Assembly (NCBI RefSeq): GCF_023101765.2 | Contig: NC_064223.1 | Span: forward strand, 8,086,113 to 8,150,112 | Direction: 5' to 3' | From: Spodoptera frugiperda | Taxonomy: Eukaryota > Arthropoda > Insecta > Lepidoptera > Noctuidae | Length of the DNA: 64,000 nt | Shown: piece by piece, positions 28,885 to 42,000 of the stretch | Numbering within the stretch: the stretch's first letter is position 1 | Layout of the letters: every line of letters begins with the position of its first letter | Translations under genes and position numbers: made by a program | Notes under the pieces: generated by a model | Database searches by the model: none | Seen by the model: only the letters and a program-made list of their open reading frames with translations | What the model was told of the DNA's origin: nothing

Positions 28885-29135
28885 ATTTGCGTCACTTTTT
28901 AACCGATTTCAAAAAAAGGAAGTTCTCAGTTTGATCTGTATGTATGTATGTATGTATGTTTGTACGCGATTATCTCGCGTTTGGCTAAACCGATTTTGAT
29001 GTGGTTTTCAGCATGGTATTTTTCAGACTTAGGAGAAGACATTAGGTATATTAATCGACTCAAAAGTGGAGGTTCGCATTTTTCGCTGCGAACGAAACCG
29101 AGTGTAACAGTTAGTAAATTTTCATTTTTTATTAT
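28885..29135 (+). repeat. Dispersed repeat (AACCGATTTCAAAAAAAGGA type) with TGTA microsatellite
   Basis: It contains AACCGATTTCAAAAAAAGGA, a (TGTA)n run at about 28937-28960, CGATTATCTCGCGTTTGGCT, and AAACCGATTTTGATGTGGTT. These are recurrent motifs of a common lepidopteran repeat. No protein-coding content is seen. Confidence 0.5.
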
Positions 29136-30811
29136 TTATTTCATATATATTATGCATGAACAAATCTCTAACAGTTGATTTTTATTTCATGCGTAAACTG
29201 ATGGTGCTGAGTGTTTAAATATGAAAACTAAAATGTAAAATAATGTCAACATTGATTTATTTATGCATATCAAATGTTTGTTTGTTTAGTTTTAAAAGTG
29301 CTGACAGTTAGATAATATTTGTACTAGTGAGCCGTTCTTTTTACAGGATAGTTATTAAAATTTGTATTTTTATCAATCAGTGGATTTAAGGGGGAGGCTT
29401 TTGTTCAGTAGTGATCGTATACCGGTTAACAATAATTTATAATCATTATTTTAAATAACCAATGGTAATCCCGGTATAGAACAATAATTAAACGTTAGTC
29501 TTACGATTTACCTGTACAGTTCGCCATTACAGTTAAAACTGAACATACACATAGCCTGCGTAAGTAAAGAAGTCTAATCTGATTGTAGAATCTGCCTTAA
29601 GCTTGTCCTTAACATAAATATAAAAATAACAATGGCCACAACATTCCATATAAAGTTACGCACAATTAACGATAAAGAACACTTTACGATTTACGATATA
29701 CCTACCTATAAATCATAAAAAAATCTATCAAATCATCATAAATCTCCCTAGTTAGTATTGATTGAATACAATACGAATAAACGGGCTACGTAATGAAGAA
29801 TGAGTCTTTAGAAAAGAGAACAATATAATGTATCGGAGGCTGCGCACGGCGTGGGCCGTAAAACGAAGCGAGATATTATGTAAGTTATTCTGTTATGTTA
29901 TGTAGTGGGCAGTCGCTACCGACTGTACATCAAACAGCTGATCTATCGTCACTTCTATTTGTAGATTATCTACGAATCGTAACGCTTAGTAGTTAGCTGC
30001 GTCACTGGACAAAAATGTACGAAATTGACGTGTCGGTAGGTTTTTAGTTGTCATACTTAATGTCAGTACAAGACGTTGATGGCTTTTGTGAATGACTTAA
30101 GTGCAACGGTTGATGGGTTTGAAAGATATAAGATTTAAATAATAATCATACAAGTCTATCAATCACATAGAAATCATTGGACGTATCATCCAAACATTAC
30201 TTTTTATAGTTATTTTCACTCGTTTGTTCATTATAATAATTCCATGTTCATTATAATAATACTTTACCTATGATATCACGATATATTTTCGATTTTCCTA
30301 TTATCACAAACATAAACAGATCGTTACTAATTTAAGCCTCTCTGTGAACTTGAATCCGAGGCATTATGCGGTAAAATTTATGCAAAACTCTTGATTAAGA
30401 GTCTTCGGATGAGGCAAACTGGTTGTTGAACGGGAACACTGATTCATCTAATCGAAGGCACTTTGAGGTAAGTATCTACTTAATTAGTTATATCTTAGTC
30501 ATATTTAGTCGCTCCTAGCAGGCGTAGGAGGGTAAATTGTTTGTTTTACTATTTATGTACGTAGTTTTATTTACTCTCCTGTATTTGTATTGGACCCGGT
30601 TATAACCTAATGCCTAAAACTATGAATAGATATGACAGTGACCCAACTGTTATGCTCAAGCCTCCTTCCTAGTATGGGGATTAAGGCAAAGTTCTCCTAA
30701 AGTGGAAAGTAGGAAGGCGGGGATGCTTACGTTACTAGAATAACAACCCCAAGACTAACTGTTTAGTTTATAAATATATGGCAGATCCAACTTATAGATC
30801 AGACCAACAAG

Positions 30812-30866
30812 TAAATTGACTTGCAGCGAAAATTATCTAAGTATAGTTTCGCTCCAAGTCAATTTA
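30812..30866. repeat. 55-nt stem-loop, pre-miRNA-like in size
   Basis: TAAATTGACTTG-C-AGCGAAA pairs with TTTCGCT-C-CAAGTCAATTTA, with mismatches only at two positions, around an 8-nt loop (TCTAAGTA). Arm lengths of about 23 nt fit a short miRNA precursor. I do not recognise either arm as a known miRNA, so this is only a structural candidate. Confidence 0.3.
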
Positions 30867-32940
30867 TTTGAGTCATGTACCTCACATTCCTCTTGTAATG
30901 ACTGCTAATTAAATGGTAAGTACCTACTACAAGGACAGTCATGTGGTGACATGACTTACGTCGATCGCCCACTACGGCCGCCGAGATTTAAATAAGTCAT
31001 CCGATGACTGAGACTGATCTTAATTCCAGTAAAAAATGTGACGTTTTTGCTCATTATGGAGATGTTTGGAGTCCAGCGTGGTAAATAATTGCCGTGTAAA
31101 TAGGTTTAGTAAGTACCTACCTAAGTATTCAATGGAAACGAGGTGATCGACCACGAAAGATTACAATTAGTATTTGAAAAGAAGATGAGGTTTAATTTAG
31201 GCCTGCCTACCATTTTACTCGAATCAACGATGGTATTGAAGCGATCATATTTTTTAACTAAACTCTACTAAAGCTGCATAAACATATTTAATTTACATAT
31301 TATATATTTTATCTGTTTACATGTCAGCGTATTCTGTTTAGTGTGTGAGCAAAAATTTTTTTAGTCGTACTAGTGTTTTGTTATTTAATGACTGAACATC
31401 GTTTTCACAATGGCTAAACAACATGAACATAGCAAAAATTATAATTTGACATTTTATTTTTTACTAGACAAAACAGCAATTACTAAACAAGTACGTTTTT
31501 TTTCAGTGTACATGTATCGCATTTAAAGGATGGTGTTTTTACTTTCAAATATCATAATATTATGAATTTATTTCCGAACGGGAGTCCACATATAATACAC
31601 ACACTACATACTATGTATAAATAATTTCCAAACCCAGTATCAAAGGTGATTTTCCTGGGCATATCTGATTTGAACTACCTTCCGACATATTACATTTTCA
31701 GCTTACAATAATCAATGTACGTATGCAAATACCAATTCAATATTAATTCCAGGAATGATCCGACGAGCTGAACAAAATATTCCACTTGGAGCATCGACAC
31801 GAAATGCAGTAAATTAAATCACCATACATACATTTTGGAATTTCTCAAAATATTTATCATTTCGTTTAATACATAACTCCCGGAACTGTAATATTATTGT
31901 GAATTCCTTGTGTTAATGTATTATTGCATGTTTATTACAAAAAGGTAGGAGTGGGTCGATCGGTATTGGGTGTCGATGAGGCTTGCCTCCCACAGCGCTG
32001 ATTTGAATCAATTTATGGCACGCACAGATCTTATTATAAGTGTGCGAGTTTAACTGAGTTTGCCAGCTTTACTCACTACTGTAGTGAGAATTGTGGTGAT
32101 TATTGCCAGCCTTCGCAATTCATGTTACCTATTGTTTAGATTTTAAAGTTCATACTTTAGTAGTTGTAAAGGTAAAATTATAGTTTCATATACTTTATAA
32201 GGTTAAAGAGTAATACCCCAGGTAATACATTCGATTGAAATTGTAAAATAGCAATCGTACAGAAATAAACAATAGATAGTTTACAAAATAATAAAATAAA
32301 AATACCTTTTACTGGTGAAAAAGGCCTCATCAAAAAACAATATTGATTATATTTTATTGGTACCATTTCGTAGGATGTTATTTTCGTATAAATGTCAATA
32401 GGGAGCGTGTTATTATGAAAAATGTCGGCGTAATATAGCTAGCTGGTAGATTCGGCAATAAGAAGTAATTGTGGGAGTACATCTCGCTCCTTTGCGCACA
32501 TAATGTTATTTATTTGCTCTCGACACCTACAAGTATGACAAGCGACGTAGATTGATCGTGTGTCGTGATATACGTACTAAGTATAGGTAAGTACCTACCA
32601 ATATACATGATATAATATGTATAACATATAGGTAACAATGTGTTGTTATCTGTTAGTCGTACTGTCACAGTACAATCGTCAGTATTTCGAGCAAAGTGGG
32701 CTACGAAAAACATTTATTATTTTTTGTTGAGCTGTCTATTTTTCTTAATTTAGACTACAGTTGCAAGGATGATCAAGTAGATTGAGGTAATTGTGTTTTT
32801 CTTAATTTTAATGGCGGATGGCTAAAGTATCTTCCTTAAAAATGTCAACAGAAACTTTATCGGTAGAACTGGAATATGTCCTAAGTGTAATATTGTTTCA
32901 AAATTTATAATTGCTGTTTGTTTGGAAAAGAACACTATGC

Positions 32941-33017
32941 ATACATATAATAGAGGCGTGACGTTACATGCCTGTCTTCCATGGGGGAGGCTATAGAACC
33001 AGAATTGATAAGAAATT
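32941..33017. mobile_element. 77-bp insertion between 16-bp direct repeats
   Basis: GAAAAGAACACTATGC occurs at 32925-32940 and again at 33018-33033, enclosing 77 bp that include GAGGCGTGACGTTACATGCC and CTTCCATGGGGGAGGC. This looks like a target duplication around a truncated retroposon. The body is not a recognisable copy of the SINE families in the window. Confidence 0.45.
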
Positions 33018-35424
33018 GAAAAGAACACTATGCTTGAAAAACAGCGAAATAAATTACTTGATGGATCGATAGCAAAATGTTATTTTGAGTCTTTTTTCTT
33101 AAGTCCAGGTCCAGAAGTATAGAGTAGTTATCAAGGTAACATTAAACATTTACTTGGATAGGTACCTTTAGTTATTTGAGTGGATGAAAGGACTGAGTTT
33201 GTAACAAATATTTGTGTTACAAACAAAATAATATGTATTCTTTTGATAAAGGACTTGTCCAAAAATACAAAGTTTGACATTCTCAATAGAAAAGTTCAAT
33301 ATTAAGATTATAATACTAGGTATTTGTCTTTGTTTTTACACAAATTTTACGACGAGGAGTTTACAAACAGTTTAGATTACACTTTGGATTAAATTTTCCC
33401 CCGAGAACAAAGTAGGATGAATCATGAAGTGTCGTTTTCCTTGTAGACTCAATGTCACTTAGACCTTAGGGTCAGGACATATTTGTATGGAAATGTGGCA
33501 GTTACAGAAGGCTCCAACAGTTTCAACTTGTGTACCAACTTTATTTCAACGCTTGGAGACGAAATGAACGACATTTTTTCTAACTTGCTCTTGTTTGTAT
33601 TGACTGTTACAATTTAGGGAGTTTCTTTTGGATTTTTTGCTTAGTTTCAACGATTCTCCTCTTCCTTGAGGGTCTCGGGGAGGGAGATTGCGAAATACCG
33701 ACTCTCACGAGTCGAGATGTAAGGCATTCGTAGACACCACATTAATAATGTTGATATCTGACTTATTCTAGTCGTTTGTTACAAATGTTCAATAGCTGAA
33801 GGACTGGCTAAATAATCCTCGTATAAAATATTTCTAAACAAAGTTATGTCTATCAGAGTTTGGTAAATACTGTTTGTTCCGAATTCTATCTAATGAAGTA
33901 GATTTTCCAACAGTTTTCACTAATGAAGAGACCGATTAGTTAGAAACATTTTAATAGTAAATAACTATATGTAAATTCGTAGAAATAGTTATTATTATGC
34001 GAAGTTGAGCTAGGTAATATATTTATGTAATAATTCATTATAACCTATGTAATAATTGGTACAAAAACGAGTGTAGTAGTAATTTCCTTGCTATAAATAG
34101 AGTCTATAATAAGTTGTCGTATTAAAGAACAATATACAGAACAGTGGCACTGTTATGCACATCCATCAAGCGTCGCGGCGTCGTGTAGGAAGTCGGGTGT
34201 TCGGTTCCGTTGTCGTCATTATGCGCGCGCATATCACGCACTCTTCCTACGCGCTATTTGTTGTATACATTTCTTTAATGTAAGAAGATTTAATAATATA
34301 GTAATATTTTTATTGCATTGGTTGGGTTAGCCATTGCGATTTAAATTAAATTAAATTAAAACATCGAAACAAAAGACATCAGGCCCATCTTAGAGACGTA
34401 AATAACTGTCTTGGATTCCAGTAAAAAAATATGATGATACCATTGGATAAGTAGAAATTATTAAAACAAATAATGAACGAACTGAGGTGAAGTGAATCTC
34501 AGTAGCTGATATTGAGCCCTTATTCGATTGCAAACCAAACGCAAATACTATGTTGATTTAGATATATTTCTCTGCAACAACCCCTTAAGAACAATGACCT
34601 ACAACCAAAAACGTTAATTACTAGATCTGCACAACAAAATTGCAGTAGAATGAAAGACTTACTAAGTACACAAGTACAAAAACTTAGTCCACTAGTTGTC
34701 AGGTCATGGTATGTGAGCCTCAATGTCTTGTCTGAAGAGACAGGATTCAGAGCGCAGCCACCCGATCTGGTCATTGTCTAAACAATACGACCTAGTACTA
34801 GCTTACCATGCAGTCTAGACTAGCGTAAACCTACACCGAGGTAATGCGCTTAATGCTTGCGTATAGTATTTAAATAAATTATCGCGTTGCTTTTATTTTT
34901 AAACTCTAATTTTAAACTATGTTTATTTTTCTCAGTTTAAGTTTCGAACATATATAACTTAGAGCCCGGCTTCAGGAGATCTATAGATAAAAATTAATTA
35001 AAATCTGATCTGATGATTTTTTGTAATATACATTTAACCGTGAAAAACACGAAATAAATCTCTGTCAGTTAAACACACACAAAATCCATTAAATTCTTTG
35101 ATGTTAAGTTATTTTGTATTTCACAGAAATAATATTTCACGTTTGACTGGTACTGCTTCACAAATGTCCGAATTCTGTTGAAATATTAAATAAACACGTA
35201 CATATTTATTTCCAGTTTCATTTCTGTTAAAAATCCGTCCATTCCTGTTACACAATAGTCACTGTCAACAACAACTACCCCTGGCAGCCTACTGATGTCT
35301 TATGATGGACCTCCTCTTCATACTCTTCAAATTGAGTCAGGTTAAGGTTCTAAGGTCAGATTACTAAGGTTCAGGTGTCAGATATCTGCTATGTAACTAT
35401 GCTATGAAGATATAATACCACTAT

Positions 35425-35550
35425 GCAGCTATGCTAGCTGTGCTACGAAGATGCGCCACCGCAAAATAGCTGTAGGGAGGAAGATGCGTAGCTTGAGTAT
35501 GCGATGCATCGAGTAGGGAAGCTATTCATAGCACACAGTCGTAGCACGCA
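35425..35550. repeat. GTAGC/GCTATG-rich repeat
   Basis: GCAGCTATGCTAGCTGTGCT, GAAGATGCGCCACCGC, AAATAGCTGTAGGGAGGAAG, ATGCGTAGCTTGAGTATGCG and ATGCATCGAGTAGGGAAGCT. It is probably the longest copy in the window of the GTAGC-rich family. Confidence 0.4.
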
Positions 35551-37455
35551 TTGTTCCATATAAAAGACATAACTTAGCAGACAAAAGTAGGGGTGAAGTA
35601 ATAGGCATGCTGCCTCAAAACTGTCAACTTAATTGTCTATCTAACACTCTAGTTAGCACAATCCTGATTACAGTCTCCTGTATTTCCTATTATTCATACT
35701 TTTGCGAACTTAAGTTTAACTGAGACCGTTTGGAATACCACCAACTTGGTCTTAAATTCTTAAGTTACCGTCAGTTTTGCGAATGTGTCAAGTTTTCTGT
35801 TAGTTTAAGACATGACCGGTCCAAGAGTGACGTAATTGTAGAACCAATGGCTCGCTCGGTGCAGGCGGCTGCTGGACAGTTTTTAGCGGCACTCAGTGAA
35901 TTCACCGCTACCACTGCCCACAAAATATTCAACCAGTGACATGTGGACTGATTTAATGCGATGACCAAGCATAAATTACGAACGTCCCTGTTGAATTTAT
36001 AACAAATTCCCAACCAAATTTTCGTTGATTTAGGAAAATATTAACACGATTTGAATTTTAATCAATGTGTGGAAGGAAACTGCTAGCTCAGATGTTATGA
36101 TAATATATTTATACGATATGTTACACCTACGATACGAGACTGGGTCTTGGAGTTAGGTAATCTGCGCTTGCCGGTTATTCTTCATCTAGAGAGACTTGAT
36201 TATATTCAACACTTAAATAAACACCTACATTGTCGTTAATTGTTGTCATCCACATAGTTACGACACTCAATACGAGAAGTAAGAAATTTTTGAGGATTAT
36301 AGATTCAATAATTTTTAGAAACCACTCTTTAAAAGAATTTGTTTGAAGTCGAGTCTAAAGGAATCTTCAAAAGGTCAATGTTATTTTTTCCCTTTGTAAT
36401 TGATGCAGATTAATGTTTTGTTTCGGCCGCACAAAAAAGATCAAACAAAAGCCAATGTCGATATAAATCCAGGCAACACTAAGGGAAATCATAAAACGTA
36501 GGTAGGTAAGTAGCCGAAGCCTCAGATTTAGGAAGGTGCTCATTGTTCGTTTATTTTCCAATCTTGCTTACAATACAATACCTAAAGGTAACAATACGAG
36601 CTCGGTTACGTATTTTTCTTGAATTGTAAACGGAGTAGGTGTGTGTACAAAAGGAATAAAACGGAGGGGTGCTAAAATTGTATAATTTTATTTTTAACAA
36701 GCGGCGGCTAACGACGTTCTTCGTGCTCGGTTGCGTCCGATAATGTGCCGGCCATCCACGTAGAAATATCTATCTATACAACGTACGTGTACTACTTTAC
36801 ATACTTCATATGTCTGCAGTATTTAGCGGGAGATATCAGTAAATAGGGACATACTGTACGATAAAATATTTTGACAGCGTTCTGCGCGCCAGTCGCATGG
36901 AAGAGTACCGTGAATTTTGAACGTAAATAATGGAATGAAAATGTAATGAAATATCCTCATTCATTTTTGGTTTGCGGATTGTTAAGTAGTGAGCATACAA
37001 CCCGATCTGATCTGTTTAAAATATTTTAATGGCTTTCAAACAATTCTTGGAAAAAGTAATGATTTATATTTATTTCATTTTGATAATAATTTCTGACCAA
37101 TAATTATTTGCGTATTTTAATAAATATGAAGTGGATCGCTATTTTATGTAGGTTTTGTATGTTTTGTGTATGTGTCTCATTATAAATATCATGATTGTTT
37201 TTGTACGTTTTACACAAGTGCCGAAAAAAAGACGACCAGGCCAGATACCTGCATCTCATATAAATTACGTCACACTGACAGGTACGTAATATTATATCAA
37301 AACAATCATTGAGTGTTGTAAGAACCCACAATATTTTAGAGGTTTTAAGCATTTTTTAAGTGATTATCTTACTGTTGAATTGTCATAAATCACAGCTGAG
37401 TATAACCTCACGACACGTGCGCGGTGGGTGGAGTGCGAACATATTATACAGTATG

Positions 37456-37662
37456 ATGTCATTAACGCGACACTTGGTAATATTTGTCACTTTCTGTACT
37501 TGGGCAATGTGTTCAGAATGCGCAGGCTTCGATGACACACTACTCCATTTAACGAGTTATGCAAGCCATGAACCGGTTACTTGCAAATACACTCGATCAT
37601 TCACAAAATCAAAAGCACCTGCTTTGAATACTACTACGATCCTAAAGCAGCTACAGAGATAA
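37456..37662 (+). CDS. Possible small secreted peptide ORF
   Basis: 68 codons from ATG 37456 (another ATG sits one codon earlier) to TAA at 37662. The start MSLTRHLVIFVTFCTWAMCS followed by ECAG looks like a signal peptide. The remaining 46 residues contain one further Cys. The nucleotide composition is like the surroundings, and I see no promoter or polyadenylation signal that would support it. Confidence 0.15.
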   Translation: MSLTRHLVIFVTFCTWAMCSECAGFDDTLLHLTSYASHEPVTCKYTRSFTKSKAPALNTTTILKQLQR

Positions 37663-37816
37663 CTTAAAATAACTTTAATGACTACGCTAATCTTGGTACG
37701 AACATGATAAGTACCTACGTCTTAAATGCTAAACTGCATAGCTAACTTACAAATGCCCTTGTTGATCTTAAAACGTAGAATATTGTACCAAAATAAATAT
37801 CAACTGCACTGTTTAC

Positions 37817-38105
37817 CTTATTTGTAAATAACTAGAGGCACATCACTAGATCTTTCTGTCACTTCACTAAGTTAGCACTAGTATTTCGTTTGTTTTGAAG
37901 GTTTATAGCACACAAATGTTCGCGTTGCGTGTAGTCGGTGCGCGTATGGGCGCCGAGCATGCGCGGGCGAGGCACTGGCCGCGAGGAGTGACGGAGGCAG
38001 CAGGTTGCGCGGGAGTGCCGCCCCCTCCCCCCCACGCCCCGCGGCGCGGCAAGGCTGCCCCTGCGCCGTCGCACAGGTATTCCGACTGTGACGACAACGT
38101 GCCCA
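37817..38105 (-). promoter_or_regulatory. GC-rich block with candidate promoter and noncoding first exon
   Basis: 37920-38075 is strongly GC- and CpG-rich (for example CCGCCCCCTCCCCCCCACGC, CCCGCGGCGCGGCAAGGCTG), which stands out in this AT-rich sequence. On the minus strand it is followed by a TATAAA box (about 37903-37910). About 90 nt further there is a good splice donor, ACAAATAAG|GTAAAC (37817|37816). The stretch between (TAGTGAAGTGACAGAAAG) reads like an insect 5' untranslated region. It is on the same strand as jbug and about 13.5 kb upstream of its first coding exon, so it could be a jbug first exon; this is inference. Confidence 0.25.
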
Positions 38106-38959
38106 TTTATGTCTTTGGACATGGTTGATGGCCATAACGGCCATATGGTGTCTTGCACTCGGTGCGATTATGTTTTTTCAATGGAATTCAGTAATAGTTG
38201 TGAATTACCTCGACGTGTGGGAAATGACAAAGAAACTGGAAAATTACTTTCCTTGTGCCGTAATTTTTTGTTGTTTTTGTAGATCGTAAACGTTGAAGAT
38301 ATTTTATAGTACGTGTAGGTAGTACGAAGTACCTACGGTCGTCGTGCCGCAGGTCGTAAAATATAGATAATAAAACATAACACCGCGTTAGACTTTCCCT
38401 GCAGGTTTAGGTACAGCTTTATACATAGGTGCTATTATACTAAGACTGACTATGACAACAGAAAAGATTAATAAAATCAGAGGATCAATGAAAAAGACCG
38501 ACAATAAAACATAACACCTCTACCAAAATAACTTTGTAAATTCCTTCCTCGCACTTCCATATAAGTACGCACATTGTAATGTTTACGATCCATGTTATGT
38601 AAAGTGGGACCTATTAATATTTATATAACTTTCAGTTTCTTACCGAAGTTCACCATTTTCGTCGAGTTACCGTATTCTCAGTAGGTGTAGGTAGCGCCCT
38701 GATTTCATTATATCCAATATCTCTGATGATGAATCCTTTTATGTAAAATTTCATTTCGGCATCTTTCTTAGACAGCTTTTATTGTGCAATATGCGTACAT
38801 AAAAAGGTTAAGTGCTTATTATTTCCATTCAGTGGTTGATTTCTTGTTCACTGACATTTTATATAACAATTTTATACATAATATCATATACATATATACG
38901 TTCGCACTTATTTATTACGTTGCCCGAATATATTTGATATGATGTTTATTGTGTCGTAT

Positions 38960-39060
38960 TTCTTCTGGCTTTTTCCCAACTAGGTTGGGGTCAGTGTCTC
39001 TACTTAGTCTTGACCAGATACTATACACGGATGATAGTTTTTAATCTTTCATCTAATATA
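38960..39060 (+). repeat. Dispersed repeat fragment (TTTTTCCCAACTAGGTTGGGGTC type)
   Basis: The string TTTTTCCCAACTAGGTTGGG followed by GTCAGTGTC is close to a repeat seen all over lepidopteran genomes. Only about 100 bp is recognisable. Confidence 0.4.
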
Positions 39061-42000
39061 ATGTCAACATATTCTATCTGGTCTGTGTTTTTCTATTATC
39101 ACTAACTCAATGTAATACTGATATGTATATCGACCCCTACATGCATAAACTAGTAAAAAAAATCTCCGGATTCGAATTGTGTACATCAATAAACTACAGG
39201 AGCATGTCACCACTATGTAGTTACGAGGCGACGCCGACGCCGGACGTCCAGCCAGTCGATGTAATGTATGTATTTGTTGGATTTATTAGTATTTCTTACG
39301 AAAGGAAAATATTTCGTAATTTATCGCGACATAAATTTTATTTAATAATATGGAGGCAGCCTGCAGTTATCTGTACCAGTTAAATTGCCTTCAAGGGTCA
39401 CACAAGGTTTAATTTGATGTGGGTCTGCTCGAACCTTTATGTTAAACAGTAATTGTCGATTTTACACTGAAATTTTTAAAGTCTGTTGTATGTTATTGAG
39501 GCGTGTATCAATAAGTTTCCGAGCAACTGTGAATCTGTAATTTGTGTTAAAATTCTGTGTAAGGCGCTTAATCGATGATGAACTTTGGCATTCAATGAAA
39601 TCAAATCGGAGCTAGCATCAGACTCTCATAAATATCGATCAGCCGTTTCCTCTGGCCGCAGTGTTACGATACAGTGTTGTTTCAAATTATAGACGCGTGC
39701 GCCACTGCGGGCACGGATGTTGAGAATTGTCAGGCGAGGGAACAGCCCGCGGCATCCTAACTCGTGAATAAATTTGAATGACTGAGCAGAGGACACGGCG
39801 ACATTTGGCCTACAGGCCGCAGGTGTCATGTTCCATGTTTCCATAAAATCGCGTGCGACGGAGGTACGGGAAATCTCTACGACTTTTACGAAAAAAGTAC
39901 TTTACACATGAATGACTTTCCTCCCTTCGTTTTATGGTTTTACTGCCAGCAATATATTTGATCGAATTGTAAGTTTGTGCGTAGGTAGTTAGCAGTTTGT
40001 AGCTACCTACCGATACCTTACTTAGGTAAATGTGTATCGTAAAACCATGCACGGTTAAACTGTAACTTGAGTGCCACGACATCGGTACGATCTAACTTGG
40101 GAATGCTGAAACTCAGATTGAATTTTCGTGTTTACTGGGCGCAGGTGAAATGTTTCAAGAAAATTTTTCAATAAATGAAAAGTGGAATTGGTTTGCTGCC
40201 GGAAACCGTATACAGTTCGGCGTATTTGCTATTTTACTCTCACACAGAACAAGTAGGTGCACGTGTTCTGCTTGTAATCTAACTAAAATGCAGTAAGAAT
40301 TTTCTTGGAAAGTTCAAAGATTGGCACGAACTGTCTTTTATTTGTGTTCTAATTAAACGCGCTGTGGGTTTCCGACGACGTAGCATTCTAGCTAGAATGA
40401 GCTCTAGATCCACAAGCTTAAATGAATCTATAGAAAAAATAATTTAATATTGAAAAACGGTACGTAAAGCTTTTATTTATGAAGCCCACCCGATCTCGTT
40501 CAAGTGCCGGTTTAATTTCACACAAAGATGAATCAGTGCGGTCAGTCATCGGTTGTGGTGACAAGTCGGTGTATGACGTCACCGGTACATTTATGGCCGA
40601 GTGAACAGTTCAAAAAGACCACAACACCGAACAAATAGGTTCCACATATTTTGGTGACTACAAAGGAAGTCAAGTTTGATGTTTGGGACTGACGCTGACA
40701 CCTGAATTGAATTTATCGATCATTGTAAATACCGTAATCATAAGTTAATCTGCAATGTTTACTAGTGAAAATTATTACCTATATACTAATATTTTTATAC
40801 ATATTATCCAAATAGCGACCCACCCCAGTTTCGCATGGGTGCAATGGTGATATATTATGCATGTATTATACATAAAAACCTACCTCTTCAATCACTCTAT
40901 CTATTAAAAAACCGCATCAAAGTCCGTTACGTAGTTTTAAAGATGTAAGCGTACAAAGGGAAATAGGGACAGAAAAAGCGACTTTGTTTTATACTATGTA
41001 GTGATTATGTTATGAGGTTCATAGAACTAGAGGTATTCGGACTTTCAAACATCGCTGACTTTTTGCTCAGCATTCAGGCAGACCACTCTACTAAAGAATG
41101 TAAAAATTCGAACACTAAAATATTATAATTAATTTCACCAAAACAAAGTGGCCACACAGTAGCCCATCTTCCTGCAACAAAGCAACGTGCATTGTAGTGA
41201 AAAGCGGTTTTGTATTCGCGTTGTGGGCACCGTTGTGCCCGAACTGAATTAAAAGTTGTACCCTGACGCTGCCGATGTGCCCGTAAACTGATAACGCACA
41301 GTTACATGCGCCGTTCACGTAATGTAGTTAGTCGTAACGATGCTTTACCAGTCCACTAGTCAAGTTACCGGCCAGTTTAAAACGTTAGTTAAATAATGGC
41401 AAATAATTGGTTTATTGAACGACGGCCAGTATGGAAGCCGCTTCTGTGTTTTGGTATAAATTGATTCTTATTCAATTTATATTAAGGTCTTTCAAATGGG
41501 ATATTTGCTTTTCGCACCTTTTACCATAGTTATGTGACAAAGACTTTCCCTTCCAAAAATAGGCAATTTTACTGAATCTAATTTAATACTCCGCCACTTA
41601 ACTTGTGTAAAATTAACAATGATTAATTCGGCACGTTATTCTACAAAACACTTGAGTAACCATTTGATAACTGGTTGTTATGAAATAGCGGTTATTCAAT
41701 TTACGGTAACTAAAGCAATAAGGTAGTCGGAAAGGTACGTTATCAAAGCTTTGAAATAATAATGAAAATAAAACTAGGGTCTGTTTTATAAGACAATAGT
41801 GAGGGGCGGCACGCGGCGGTGAGCGAGTAGCGAGTACTAGATAGTGGAGCCCGGCTTGTTACGATCCCGGCTCGGGTAACAGAATTGCAATTTATAGCTT
41901 TCTCGTTGTTTTTCATAATTTATAAGATTAGCAGCGTCGGCGTCGCGATACCATTATAAATTTCAAATAAGCTTGATTTATATTGTTACGTACTGCAGAA

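Larger units (their letters stand above)
29136..37455. other. No gene seen; hairpin and scattered repeat fragments only
   Basis: About 8 kb of mostly AT-rich DNA holding the stem-loop at 30812, the 77-bp insertion at 32941 and the GTAGC-rich repeat at 35425. Short ORFs (60-84 codons) have no coding signature. A GC-richer patch lies at 34165-34260 (CGTCGCGGCGTCGTGTAGGA). Confidence 0.5.

Noticed and set aside
37859..38158. Several overlapping ORFs on both strands at the GC-rich block
   Set aside because: All frames are open because of high GC content; none has a domain or consistent codon use. The block is better read as promoter/5' leader.
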